A DNA stretch of 64,000 nucleotides from Aldehydirespirator sp965116865 (GTDB taxonomy: Bacteria > Actinomycetota > Acidimicrobiia > Acidimicrobiales > Aldehydirespiratoraceae). The notes under the pieces are model-generated. The model was given only the letters and a program-made list of their open reading frames with translations. It was not told the origin of the DNA and did not search any database. The position numbers and the translations under genes were made by a program. This document shows positions 27,557-35,765 of this stretch, in pieces (position 1 is the first letter of the stretch; each line of letters begins with the position of its first letter). The DNA lies in contig OZ220727.1 of the NCBI GenBank assembly GCA_965116865.1, forward strand, positions 1,116,001 to 1,180,000, written 5' to 3'.

Positions 27557-28927
27557 GGGAGTGAGGCGGGTGTCTTCGTCCCGTGTGTCCTCGCCGGTGG
27601 GCGCGGAGCGATCCGTGGCGCGGCTGCGGATGCTGTTGGCGTAGACGCGCAGTAGATCGATGTCGACCTGGCAGCGCTCAGCGATCTTCATGATCCGCGG
27701 GTCGCGCACCAACGGATTGGGGTGCTCGCTGACCACGTCCACGGCTCGCTCCGCGGACTTGGCCCGGCTCTCGTACGTCGACAGGTCGCCGTCTGCGAGG
27801 ACACGGTCGACACGGAACTGCAGGAATCGCTCTGGATTCTCGACCGCAGCCCGGAGGGCGTCGGGCTCTGTACGGGCCAGTTCGCCGGGGTCCTGTCCCG
27901 ACGGGAGCTTCGCCACCCAGATCTCCATCTCGAACTCTTGCTCCCATTCATAGAGCTGCCGCGCGTCGGCGGCGAGCCGGCTCGCGGCGGCCGCGCCGGC
28001 GGCGTCGGCGTCGAAGGCCAGCACCAGCCGGTCGGCCGAGAACCGCTTGAGCAGCCGCACATGCTCGGCGGTGAGGGCGGTGCCGCAGGTGGCCACGGCC
28101 AGATCGATGCCGGCCTCCGAGCAGCCGATCACGTCGGTGTAGCCCTCGCACACCACCGCTTGGCCCGCCTTGACGATCTGCTTGCGATGCTCGTGCAGCC
28201 CGTAGAGCACCCTGCTCTTGTCGTAGGTCTTGGCTTCGGTCGATGTGTTCATGTACTTGGGGCCGTCCACCCCCGGCATGACCCTGCCGCCGAAGCCGAC
28301 GGTGTCGCCCCGCTCGTCGCTGATGGGGAACAGGATCCGGCCGCGGAAGAAGTCCTGCTGGCGCTCACCGCGGTTCACGAACCCGAGGCCCGAGTCGCGC
28401 AGGTCGTCATCGGAGAGCCTCAGATGGGTGGCCAAAGCGTCCCATCCGTCGGGCGCCCATCCGATCTGCCAGCGGCGCACCAGGTCGCCGTCGTAGCCGC
28501 GGGACCGGAGATAGTTCCGGGCCGGTCCCGCGTCGCGCCCGCCGAGCAGCCGCTGGTGGTAGAAGTCCCTGGCCCTGGCCACCTCCTCCAGCAGCCGCCG
28601 CCGCCGACTCCGGGCCGCGGTCTCATCCCGGCTGGTGTACTGAACCCGTATCCCGGCCCGTCCGGCCAGCATCTCGACCGCGCCCGCGAAGTCGAGCCCC
28701 TCGATCTCCTGGACGAAGGTGATGGCGTCGCCGCTGCGCTGGCAGCCGAAGCAGTAGTACACGCCCTTGCTTGGCGACACCGACAGCGACGGTGTGCGCT
28801 CGCCGTGCAGCGGGCAGCGGGCCACCCACTGCCTTCCCGAGCGCTTGATCTCGGTGTGCTCCCCGATGATCGCGACGATGTCGGTGGCTGCCCGAACCCT
28901 GGCAATGTCGTCGGAAACAATGCCCAT
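27080..28927 (-). CDS. dnaG: DNA primase
   Basis: 615 aa from ATG 28927 (MGIVSDDIARVRAATDIVAI). The CHC2 zinc site is CPLHGERTPSLS...YYCFGCQ (C38, H41, C59, C62). The TOPRIM core includes VVCEGYTDVIG and LVLAFDADAAG. The C-terminal helicase-interaction region ends in SLVASQADPG. It makes RNA primers at the replication fork. The last codons and TAG stop lie in the downstream tRNA-Asn gene, so the C-terminal sequence is constrained by the tRNA. A degenerate copy of the 3' quarter lies at 21914-22391. Confidence 0.97.
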   Translation of the reverse strand: MGIVSDDIARVRAATDIVAIIGEHTEIKRSGRQWVARCPLHGERTPSLSVSPSKGVYYCFGCQRSGDAITFVQEIEGLDFAGAVEMLAGRAGIRVQYTSRDETAARSRRRRLLEEVARARDFYHQRLLGGRDAGPARNYLRSRGYDGDLVRRWQIGWAPDGWDALATHLRLSDDDLRDSGLGFVNRGERQQDFFRGRILFPISDERGDTVGFGGRVMPGVDGPKYMNTSTEAKTYDKSRVLYGLHEHRKQIVKAGQAVVCEGYTDVIGCSEAGIDLAVATCGTALTAEHVRLLKRFSADRLVLAFDADAAGAAAASRLAADARQLYEWEQEFEMEIWVAKLPSGQDPGELARTEPDALRAAVENPERFLQFRVDRVLADGDLSTYESRAKSAERAVDVVSEHPNPLVRDPRIMKIAERCQVDIDLLRVYANSIRSRATDRSAPTGEDTRDEDTRLTPEDEALQLAIHRPGEAAGRLHATLFGDPVRREAFQALQDEGEVVAASDRVSPQAAQTLHRLAVDDGTAAVDDVLARIAGIAARRAMNELRRQAASSHDPAMRQQCSVSLAWLKSQTERLEERPTRTQALADLLPWLIEHGRRSEGAVSGSLVASQADPG

Positions 28928-29158
28928 CGCCGCCGAACATACCAGTCCCGCCGGCCCACGCCTGCTGGTTGCCGCCGGGTCTCGCGGCGTGTTAGTATCG
29001 GGCTCAACCGAGCGGACCAAGTGCCGGAGCACCCCCGCCCGAGCGGACAACCCGCGGGGATGCTCCGGCTTCTCTATGCTACCCAGCCTGCGCTGGTATG
29101 CACAACATGTATTGAAACAGGAGAAGATTGTGCTGGCGCACTCTCGCTGAGCGATCGG

Positions 29159-30481
29159 CTAGTGAAGCCGGTCTGTGAGGTAGTCGACGAGCCTGTCGAT
29201 GCTGACGCGGTCCTGGGCCATGGAGTCGCGGTCGCGAACTGTGACCGCGTCGTCTTCGAGGGTGTCGAAGTCGACGGTCACGCACAGCGGGGTGCCGATC
29301 TCGTCCTGGCGGCGGTAGCGGCGCCCGATGGCCTGGGTCTCGTCGTAGTCGCAGCTCCAGCCGCCCTTGAGCAGGTCGAACACCTGCTGCGCCACCGGCA
29401 CCAGCACGTCCTTGCGAGACAGCGGCAGCACCGCCACCGCATACGGCGCCAGCCGGCGGTCGAGCCGGAGCACCACCCGCTCGGCGTCGTTGACGACCTC
29501 GGTGTGGTAGGCGTCCATCAGGAACGCCATGGCGGCCCGGGTCGCGCCCGCGGCCGGCTCGATCACATGGGGCGTGTAGTGCTCGCCGGTGGCCGGGTCG
29601 AAGAACTCGAGACGCTCCCCGGAGCGCTCGGAGTGGCAGCGCAGGTCGTAGTCGCCCCGGTTGGCGACGCCTTCCAGCTCGTCCCAGCCCCACGGGAACA
29701 GGAACTCGACGTCGGAGGTGGCCGACGAGTAGTGGCTCAGTTCGTCGTCGTCGTGGGCCCGCAGCCGCAGTCGCTCACCCCCGATGCCCAGGTCCAGGTA
29801 CCACTGGTGCCGGGCCTCGCACCAGTGCTCGAACCAGGCTGGGGCCTCGCCGGGCGGGACGAAGTACTCCATCTCCATCTGCTCGAACTCGCGGGTGCGG
29901 AACACGAAGTTGCCCGGGGTGATCTCGTTGCGGAACGACTTCCCGATCTGGGCGATCCCGAAGGGCGGCCGCTTGCGGCTGGTTCGCAGCACGTTGGCGA
30001 AGTTGATGAACATGCCCTGGGCTGTCTCGGGCCGCAGGTAGACCTGCGCCGCGGAGTCGGCCACCGGGCCGGCGTGGGTGGCGAACATGAGGTTGAACTG
30101 CCGCGGCTCGGTGAGCTGGCCCCGCTCGCCGCACTCGGGACAGGTCTCGGGATCCTCCAGCTTGTCGGAGCGGTGGCGGGTCCCGCATGAGCGGCAGTCC
30201 GCCAGAGGGTCGGTGAAGTTCTGGAGATGGCCTGAGGCCTCCCACACCGCGGGCGGCGACAGGATCGACGCGTCCAGGCCGACCACGTCGTGTCGCAACT
30301 GCACCATCGACCGCCACCACTGCTCCTTGACGTTGCGCAGCAGCAGCACCCCCAGCGGCCCGTAGTCGTAGGCCGAGCGGAAACCGCCGTAGATCTCTGC
30401 GGAGCGGAACACGAAGCCGCGCCGCACGCACAGGTTGACGATCGCGTCGAACAACTCCGGGCTTGGGCGGGACTCTGCCAC
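29159..30481 (-). CDS. glyS: Glycyl-tRNA synthetase (alpha2 type)
   Basis: The sequence runs FDAIVNLCVRRGFVFRSAEI, AYDYGPLGVLLLRNVKEQWW, a zinc ribbon (CRSCGTRHR, then CPECG), the class II motif 2 region GKSFRNEITPGN, and an anticodon-binding C-terminus (ETQAIGRRYRRQDEIGTPLC). It charges tRNA-Gly. GTG 30481 (VAESRPSPELFD) gives a 440-aa protein of normal extent. The frame also extends 34 codons upstream to GTG 30583 within a MITE-like remnant, where a GCGAGG could serve as ribosome site; that longer form would start ARAARERSEQERETQ. Confidence 0.93.
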   Translation of the reverse strand: MAESRPSPELFDAIVNLCVRRGFVFRSAEIYGGFRSAYDYGPLGVLLLRNVKEQWWRSMVQLRHDVVGLDASILSPPAVWEASGHLQNFTDPLADCRSCGTRHRSDKLEDPETCPECGERGQLTEPRQFNLMFATHAGPVADSAAQVYLRPETAQGMFINFANVLRTSRKRPPFGIAQIGKSFRNEITPGNFVFRTREFEQMEMEYFVPPGEAPAWFEHWCEARHQWYLDLGIGGERLRLRAHDDDELSHYSSATSDVEFLFPWGWDELEGVANRGDYDLRCHSERSGERLEFFDPATGEHYTPHVIEPAAGATRAAMAFLMDAYHTEVVNDAERVVLRLDRRLAPYAVAVLPLSRKDVLVPVAQQVFDLLKGGWSCDYDETQAIGRRYRRQDEIGTPLCVTVDFDTLEDDAVTVRDRDSMAQDRVSIDRLVDYLTDRLH

Positions 30482-30504
30482 AGACGGCAAGGTTAGGCGG
30501 CAAC

Positions 30505-30606
30505 GTGAACAGGTAGTCACCGCCTCGCGGCGCAGCTGTGTTTCCCGCTCTTGTTCGCTTCGCTCACGGGCCGCTCGGGCCACGGCCTCGCAAGCTCGGC
30601 CGCTAG
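30505..30606. mobile_element. MITE-like element, degenerate copy C at glyS 5' end
   Basis: The core TTTCCCGCTCTTGTTCGCTT...CTCGGGCCACGGCCTCGC is well matched; both termini are eroded. On the minus strand it is open through to glyS, because the stop present in intergenic copies is ACA here. Confidence 0.7.
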
Positions 30607-31322
30607 GAGCGGTCCAGCACGGTCACTGATCGCAGCCGCCGCTCCAGGTGGGCCTCGATCGCCGCGGTGGCGACGGCGGTCACCTCCCTGGCGACGTCAT
30701 CGGCCTGCCGGCGCAATGCCGCCCCCAGCCGGCCGCCGAGGATCTGGCGGAGCATCTCCAGCGCCTCCCGGCTGATCGGCCGACCATGGCGGCACTGGCG
30801 GCACAGCACCCCGCCGGCATCGACGTCGAGAGCCTCGAAGGGCTCGCCCGCGCCGCATGCCACACAGGCGTCCAGTTCGGGCTGCACCCCCTCCATCGCC
30901 AGCAGCTTCAAAAAGAACCCCGCGACCACCAGATCGCTGTCGATGCGCTCCAACGTGGCCAGGGCCCGCACGAGCATCACGTGGCGGTCGGGGTCGCCGA
31001 CGCTCTCCGGGGCGAGCTGATCGACAGCCTCCAGCATGGCCGAGGCCTGGGCGAAGCTGACGGGATCGGATCTGAGGCTCGTGAACCGGTCGATGGTCTC
31101 GGCCTGCGTGAGGGTGTCGAGCTCGCCGCGGCCCCGGTACAGCTGCACCGCCACATGGCAGGCCGGCTCGAGGCGGGCGCCGAACTTCGAGCGGGTCCGC
31201 CGCACGCCTTTCGCCACGGCGCGCACCTTGCCGTGGGCCAGGGTGTGCAGGCTCACGATGCGGTCGGCCTCTCCCAACTTCCAGGTGCGCAGCACCACCG
31301 CCTCGTCGCGGTAGAGCGCCAC
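30603..31322 (-). CDS. recO: DNA repair protein RecO
   Basis: 239 aa. The N-terminal OB fold is recognisable (MALYRDEAVVLRTWKLGEAD, LAHGKVRAVAKGVRRTRSKF). A zinc-binding Cys pattern follows (CVACGAGEP ... CRQCRHGRP). RecO loads RecA with RecF/RecR during gap repair. GTG start 31322, 5 bp downstream of the uppS stop, so co-transcribed with uppS. Confidence 0.95.
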   Translation of the reverse strand: MALYRDEAVVLRTWKLGEADRIVSLHTLAHGKVRAVAKGVRRTRSKFGARLEPACHVAVQLYRGRGELDTLTQAETIDRFTSLRSDPVSFAQASAMLEAVDQLAPESVGDPDRHVMLVRALATLERIDSDLVVAGFFLKLLAMEGVQPELDACVACGAGEPFEALDVDAGGVLCRQCRHGRPISREALEMLRQILGGRLGAALRRQADDVAREVTAVATAAIEAHLERRLRSVTVLDRS

Positions 31323-31327
31323 CGCGG

Positions 31328-32149
31328 CTAGCCCTCGCCGTTGGTGCCGCCCGGCTGGACCGGACCCTCGCCGTTGGCGCCGCCCGGCTGGACCGGACCC
31401 TCGCCGTTGGCGCCGCCCGGCACGCCGTTGGGCGACACCCGCCCGAACCGCCGGTCGCGCTCCTGGTACTCCCGGATGGCCTCATAGAGGTCGCTTCGTC
31501 GGAAGTCGGGCCAGGCAGTGTCAGTGAAGTAGAGCTCGCTGTAGGCCAGCGCCCACAGCAGGAAGTTGGAGGTGCGGCACTCCCCCGACGTGCGGATCAT
31601 CAGGTCGGGCTCGGGCATCTCGGGGTCGTACAGCCGTCGAGCGATGGTCCGCTCGGTGATGCGGTCGGCCGAGATGCCGGCGCTCACCACGGCCCGGACA
31701 GCGTCCACGATCTCGGCCCGTCCCCCGTAGTTGAACGCGATCGTGAACGTCATGCGGGCGTTGTGCTTGGTCATCTCGATGGTGTCGTCCATGAGTTGGA
31801 CGAGCCTGCGGGGCACCCGCCGGTCCCGCCGGCCCACGAACCTGACCCGCACTCCCCGCTCGTGGAGCTCGTCGCGCCGCCGCAGCAGGATCTCCTCGTT
31901 GAACTCGAGCAGGAAACGGACCTCGGCGGCCGGACGCCGCCAGTTCTCGGTGCTGAACGCGTACACCGTGAGCCACTCGACGCCTATGTCGAGCGCCCCC
32001 TCCACCACGTCGAACAGGGCCTCCTCGCCGGCGCGGTGGCCCTCGGTGCGGGGCAGGCCCCGGGACTGGGCCCAGCGCCCGTTGCCGTCCATCACGCACG
32101 CGACGTGCGAAGGGACGCGGTCGAGATCCAGTTCGGCGGTGATCACCAC
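31328..32149 (-). CDS. uppS: Undecaprenyl (polyprenyl) diphosphate synthase
   Basis: The cis-prenyltransferase signatures are present: VMDGNGRWAQSRGLPR, YAFSTENWRRP, FNYGGRAEIVDAV and DLMIRTSGECRTSNFLLWAL. It makes the C55 lipid carrier for peptidoglycan. The last ~27 residues are an 11-residue repeat, GGANGEGPVQP, encoded by a 33-bp repeat and absent from normal family members. GTG start 32149. The neighbours recO and era are its usual partners. Confidence 0.95.
   Translation of the reverse strand: MVITAELDLDRVPSHVACVMDGNGRWAQSRGLPRTEGHRAGEEALFDVVEGALDIGVEWLTVYAFSTENWRRPAAEVRFLLEFNEEILLRRRDELHERGVRVRFVGRRDRRVPRRLVQLMDDTIEMTKHNARMTFTIAFNYGGRAEIVDAVRAVVSAGISADRITERTIARRLYDPEMPEPDLMIRTSGECRTSNFLLWALAYSELYFTDTAWPDFRRSDLYEAIREYQERDRRFGRVSPNGVPGGANGEGPVQPGGANGEGPVQPGGTNGEG
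31330..31412. repeat. 33-bp in-frame repeat in the uppS 3' end
   Basis: CCGTTGGTGCCGCCCGGCTG and its variant recur with a 33-bp period (about 2.4 copies), encoding GGANGEGPVQP units on the minus strand. Confidence 0.85.
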
Positions 32150-32161
32150 TGTGAAGCTACC

Positions 32162-33082
32162 TCATGGCCGGCCGAGGCGGTACCCCAGCCGGGGCTCGCC
32201 CAGGCCGCGGTGCTGCCAGTTCTTGTCGACTCTGACTGAGAGCCGCAGGTAGGCGCCCTCAGGGAGCTTCGAGCGCACCGCCGTCCCGACCGCCTTGAGC
32301 TTCGATCCGCCCTTGCCGATCACGATCGCCTTCTGTGAGGGGCGCTCAACGATGATCTCGCAGCGGATCAGAGGCCAGTCCCATTCCGTCACCCGCGTGG
32401 CGATCGAATGCGGCAACTCGTCCCGGGTGGCGGCCAAGAGCTGTTCCCGCACCAGTTCGGCTACCCGGAAGGCATCCGAGGCGTCCGAGACGGTGCCTCC
32501 CGGGTAGAGGGCCGGACCCTCCGGCAGGCGGCCCACGAGGTGCTCCACCAACGTCTCGACGCCCTGTCCGGTCCGGCCGCTCAACGGAAAGTAGGCCTCG
32601 AAGTCCCACTCTCCCAAGGCTGCGAGCTGCTCCAGCATCGCCTGCGGTCCCACCAGGTCGGCTTTGGTCACGACCACAACCGAGTCCGACGGCAGCGACC
32701 GGGCGATGAAGGCGTCGCCGCGTCCGCAGGGCGCCGAGGCGTCGATCACCAGGCACGTCACATCGACCTCGTGCAGCGCCTCCTTCGCGGCGGCGTTCAT
32801 CCGGCGCCCGAGCGCGGTGCGAGGCTTGTGCAAGCCCGGCGCGTCGATCAGGATCATCTGGGCGTCACGACGGGTGAGGACTCCCCGCAACTCGGTGCGG
32901 GTCGTCTGAGGCTTGTCCGAGACGATCGACACCTTCTGGCCGACGATCCGGTTGACCAGCGTCGACTTGCCCGCATTTGGGCGGCCCGCCAACCCGACGC
33001 TCCCGCACCGGTGCAAGCCCGGCTCGGGCTGAGTCTCCCGCTCCCGCTCGCGCTCGCTGCGCTCGGCCCCGCGACCACTCAT
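32162..33082 (-). CDS. era: GTPase Era, with repeat-derived N-terminal extension
   Basis: G1 GRPNAGKSTLVN, G3 DAPG (LIDAPGLHKPR), G4 TKAD, and a KH domain with VIGKGGSKLKAVG. Era binds 16S rRNA 3' ends in 30S assembly. ATG 33082 overlaps the corC stop (ATGA), which fixes the start. The first ~25 residues (MSGRGAERSERERERETQ) precede the normal Era beginning and match the peptide encoded by the MITE-like family in this orientation. Coupled to corC, ybeY and phoH upstream. Confidence 0.95.
   Translation of the reverse strand: MSGRGAERSERERERETQPEPGLHRCGSVGLAGRPNAGKSTLVNRIVGQKVSIVSDKPQTTRTELRGVLTRRDAQMILIDAPGLHKPRTALGRRMNAAAKEALHEVDVTCLVIDASAPCGRGDAFIARSLPSDSVVVVTKADLVGPQAMLEQLAALGEWDFEAYFPLSGRTGQGVETLVEHLVGRLPEGPALYPGGTVSDASDAFRVAELVREQLLAATRDELPHSIATRVTEWDWPLIRCEIIVERPSQKAIVIGKGGSKLKAVGTAVRSKLPEGAYLRLSVRVDKNWQHRGLGEPRLGYRLGRP
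33012..33078. mobile_element. MITE-like core fragment, copy D inside era
   Basis: CTCCCGCTCCCGCTCGCGCT...CGCTGCGCTCGGCCC is a diverged copy of the element core. It is read on the minus strand as codons for the Era N-terminal extension; no termini remain. Confidence 0.55.
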
Positions 33083-33927
33083 GTCCTGGTGAGCCTGACC
33101 CGGGTGATGCGCCGGCCCTCCATGTGCTCGACCTGCAGTCTGAGGCCGTCGACCTCCACAGTCTCGCCCACGGCGGGGACATGGCCGAGCGTGCCGAAGA
33201 TCAGGCCGCCGACGGTGTCCCAGTCGTCGTCGGGCAGAGCCGCCTCCACGAGGGCGTTCAGCTGGTCGACCGGCATACGGCCGTGCAGCAGTGCCTCGCC
33301 GCCGGCGAGGGGCTCCATGAGCGGCTCGGGCCGGTCGTACTCGTCGACGATCTCGCCCACGAGCTCCTCGACGAGGTCTTCGAGGGTGACAAGCCCGGCC
33401 GTGCCCCCGTACTCGTCGACGACAATGGCCAGGTGCCCTCCGGCGGTGCGCATCTCCGACAGCAGAGCGTCCACCCGCTTGGTCTCGGGCACGAACATCG
33501 CGCCGCGCATCGAGTTTCGGACGGCGTCGCCGCCGCCGCCCGACCGTTCGACGCGGGCCAGGTCCTTGAGCAGCACGATCCCGACGATGTCGTCGATGTC
33601 GTTGCGGCACACCGGCAGCCGGCTGAGCCCGTGTCCGATGGCGACCTCGAGCGCGGCGGTCACGGTCATCGCCGCGTCGACGGTGACCATGTCGGCGCGC
33701 GGCGCCATGACCTCGCGGAGCAGGGTGCGGTCCAAGGCGAGGGCGGAAGCGATCAGGTCGCGCTCGGCGTCCTCGATGGCGTCCGCCTCGGCCGCGGCGT
33801 CGGTGAGGGCGATCAGGTCGTCCTCGCTGACCGGCGGCGCGCCGTTCCTCGCTCGCGGGGCCCGTCTCCGCACGCGACGGGGTCTCTGGCCGGCGCCGGT
33901 CTCGTTCGGGCCGGTCACGCTCGCCAA
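33079..33927 (-). CDS. corC: CBS-domain protein, CorC/HlyC family
   Basis: 282 aa. A CBS pair occupies about residues 70-200 (VMAPRADMVTVDAAMTV, IVGIVLLKDLARVE, AIVVDEYGGTAGLVTLEDL). The C-terminal CorC_HlyC domain follows (VGGLIFGTLGHVPAVGETVE). It lacks the DUF21 membrane domain, so it is the short soluble type linked to Mg/Co efflux. Overlaps ybeY upstream (12 bp) and era downstream (4 bp). Start TTG 33927 or GTG 33918. Confidence 0.88.
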   Translation of the reverse strand: MASVTGPNETGAGQRPRRVRRRAPRARNGAPPVSEDDLIALTDAAAEADAIEDAERDLIASALALDRTLLREVMAPRADMVTVDAAMTVTAALEVAIGHGLSRLPVCRNDIDDIVGIVLLKDLARVERSGGGGDAVRNSMRGAMFVPETKRVDALLSEMRTAGGHLAIVVDEYGGTAGLVTLEDLVEELVGEIVDEYDRPEPLMEPLAGGEALLHGRMPVDQLNALVEAALPDDDWDTVGGLIFGTLGHVPAVGETVEVDGLRLQVEHMEGRRITRVRLTRT

Positions 33928-34478
33928 TGGTGGGCAGCCAGGAGCTGCTGCTCGCGGGCCTGCATGGCGGCCGCCTCCGCTTCTCGGGCGTGGTCGTATC
34001 CCAGCACATGCAGCACGCCGTGCACTACCAGCAGGGCCAGATGGTCATCGGGGCAGCACGGGGGGCTTGACCCGCCGGACGCATCCGGGCGCCCGACCGG
34101 TCGGAGGCGAGCGGACGCGGCGAGCCCCCCGTCGGCGCGTGCCGCGTATGCGGGACAGACGACGACGTCGCCCAGCAGCACGGTCGGTCCGGATGCGGGC
34201 AGGCCGCGGCGGGCGCCGTCTATCGGGAAGGCGAGGACGTCGGTGGGACCGGCTGAGCCCATGTGGGCCGAGTTGAGCTCGGCCATGGCGCCCACGTCCA
34301 CGAACCGCAGCCCCAGCTCGCCGGAGGAGATCCCCTCGTCGCGCAGCACCGCCCGGGCCAGCCCGGCCCAACGTTCAACGTCGACGGGGGCGTGTCCTGC
34401 GACCGGCCCGGAGATCTCGTCGAAGGCGCGGACCACCGCCCCGCGCCCGGCCTCGCCGAAGAGTGCCGCCGACGCCAT
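33915..34478 (-). CDS. ybeY: Endoribonuclease YbeY
   Basis: The zinc motif HGVLHVLGYDH (H3xH5xH) is complete near the C-terminus, and the earlier LNSAHMGSAGPTDVLAFP is the family signature. 187 aa, longer than most because of an insert rich in Ala/Gly/Ser before the zinc motif. It acts in 16S rRNA 3'-end maturation and ribosome quality control. ATG 34478 abuts the phoH stop. Confidence 0.95.
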   Translation of the reverse strand: MASAALFGEAGRGAVVRAFDEISGPVAGHAPVDVERWAGLARAVLRDEGISSGELGLRFVDVGAMAELNSAHMGSAGPTDVLAFPIDGARRGLPASGPTVLLGDVVVCPAYAARADGGLAASARLRPVGRPDASGGSSPPCCPDDHLALLVVHGVLHVLGYDHAREAEAAAMQAREQQLLAAHHWRA

Positions 34479-35498
34479 CTAGACGGATTCACCGCGAGCG
34501 GGACCGCCCCCGCCCGGGGCAGGACCGCCGACGCCGGGCAGGGAGCGCGTACGCGTGGATCCGACCCGGTCGTAGGCGGAGACGATGTCGGCGACGATGC
34601 GGTGGCGGACGACGTCGCCGCGGCCCAGATGGACGAACCCGATTCCATCGATGCCTCCCAGCAGCTCCTCGACGCCGGCCAGGCCGCTGCGCCCGCCGTC
34701 CACGTCCACCTGGGTGACGTCTCCGGTGACCACGGCCCGTGAACCGAAGCCGATGCGGGTCAGGAACATCTTCATCTGCTCGGGAGTGGTGTTCTGGGCC
34801 TCGTCGAGGATGATGAAGCTCGAATTGAGCGTACGGCCGCGCATGAACGCAAGCGGCGCCACCTCGACCGCGCCCCGTTCCAGAAGCCGCTCCATCCCCT
34901 CGCTGCCCACCATCTCGTACAGCGCATCGTAGAGGGGGCGCAGGTAGGGATCGACCTTGGCCATCAGGTCGCCGGGAAGGAAGCCGAGCCTCTCGCCGGC
35001 CTCCACCGCGGGGCGGGTGAGGATGATGCGGGTCACGTCGCCGGCGTTGAGCGCCCGCACGGCCATGGCGACCGCCAGCCAGCTCTTGCCTGTTCCGGCG
35101 GGCCCGATCCCGAAGGTGATGACGCTCTGGCCCATCATGTCGGTGTAGCGCTTCTGCCCGGCCGACTTCGGGCGCACGATCCGGCCACCGGCAGTTCGCA
35201 GCACGTCGTGGGTCAGGATCTCCGAGGCTCGGACGTTGCTTCGCACCATGTCGATCGTGCGGTCGATGGTGCCGACGTCGAGGCGCTGCCCGTGCTCTAT
35301 CAGCAGGATCAGCTCCTCGAAGGCACGGGCGACGGTCTCGGCCTCGTCTCCGAGGACGCTCACCTCGTTGCCTCTCAAGTGGATGCGGCTGCCGGGGAAG
35401 GCGCCCTCGAGCCGACGGAGGTTGGCGTCGTGCTCGCCCACCAGAGGTCCGAGCAGGTGGTTGGCGGGGACGCGGACGGTGGCGGCGGTCTCAGGCAT
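34479..35498 (-). CDS. phoH: PhoH-like ATPase
   Basis: The PhoH P-loop GIGPAGTGKSWLAVAMA is followed by IILTRPAVEAGERLGFLPGD and the DEAQN Walker B (FIILDEAQNTTPEQMKMFLT). The N-terminal KH-like region has the usual FPGSRIHLRGNEVSVLGDE. 339 aa from ATG 35498. It is a predicted RNA-linked ATPase/helicase that commonly precedes ybeY, as here. The C-terminal ~25 residues are Gly/Pro-rich. Confidence 0.93.
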   Translation of the reverse strand: MPETAATVRVPANHLLGPLVGEHDANLRRLEGAFPGSRIHLRGNEVSVLGDEAETVARAFEELILLIEHGQRLDVGTIDRTIDMVRSNVRASEILTHDVLRTAGGRIVRPKSAGQKRYTDMMGQSVITFGIGPAGTGKSWLAVAMAVRALNAGDVTRIILTRPAVEAGERLGFLPGDLMAKVDPYLRPLYDALYEMVGSEGMERLLERGAVEVAPLAFMRGRTLNSSFIILDEAQNTTPEQMKMFLTRIGFGSRAVVTGDVTQVDVDGGRSGLAGVEELLGGIDGIGFVHLGRGDVVRHRIVADIVSAYDRVGSTRTRSLPGVGGPAPGGGGPARGESV

Positions 35499-35574
35499 GC
35501 ACGGTGTCAGCGTCGAGGCTACACGACGCGCCGGCGCGCCGACGCGTCTCGTCGCCGGCCGCTGTCGCTCTCCG

Positions 35575-35765
35575 CGCTCACAGGCCGCGAGGGCACGCGG
35601 CCTCGCACGCACAGGCCAGACGAAGCTCGCAGCCTCTGCTCCGCCAAGACACTCCCCGCAGCCTCGCACGCACAGGCCAGACGAAGCTCGCAGCCTCTGC
35701 TCCGCCAAGACACTCCCCGCAGCCTCGCTCGCACGGGCCGCCCAGGCGCTTACCCGCTCGGCCTC
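35575..35765. repeat. 61-bp repeat array within a degenerate MITE-like copy (E)
   Basis: CCTCGCACGCACAGGCCAGA starts at 35601 and 35662, with a variant at 35723 (61-bp period). The flanks CTCTCCGCGCTCACAGGCCG and CCCGCTCGGCCTCC resemble the element core and right terminus. The right end runs into the last codons of ramB. Confidence 0.65.

Noticed and set aside
32162..34009. 615-codon single gene covering era and upstream sequence
   Set aside because: Upstream of 33082 the frame is an Arg-rich shadow of corC; era starts at the ATGA overlap.
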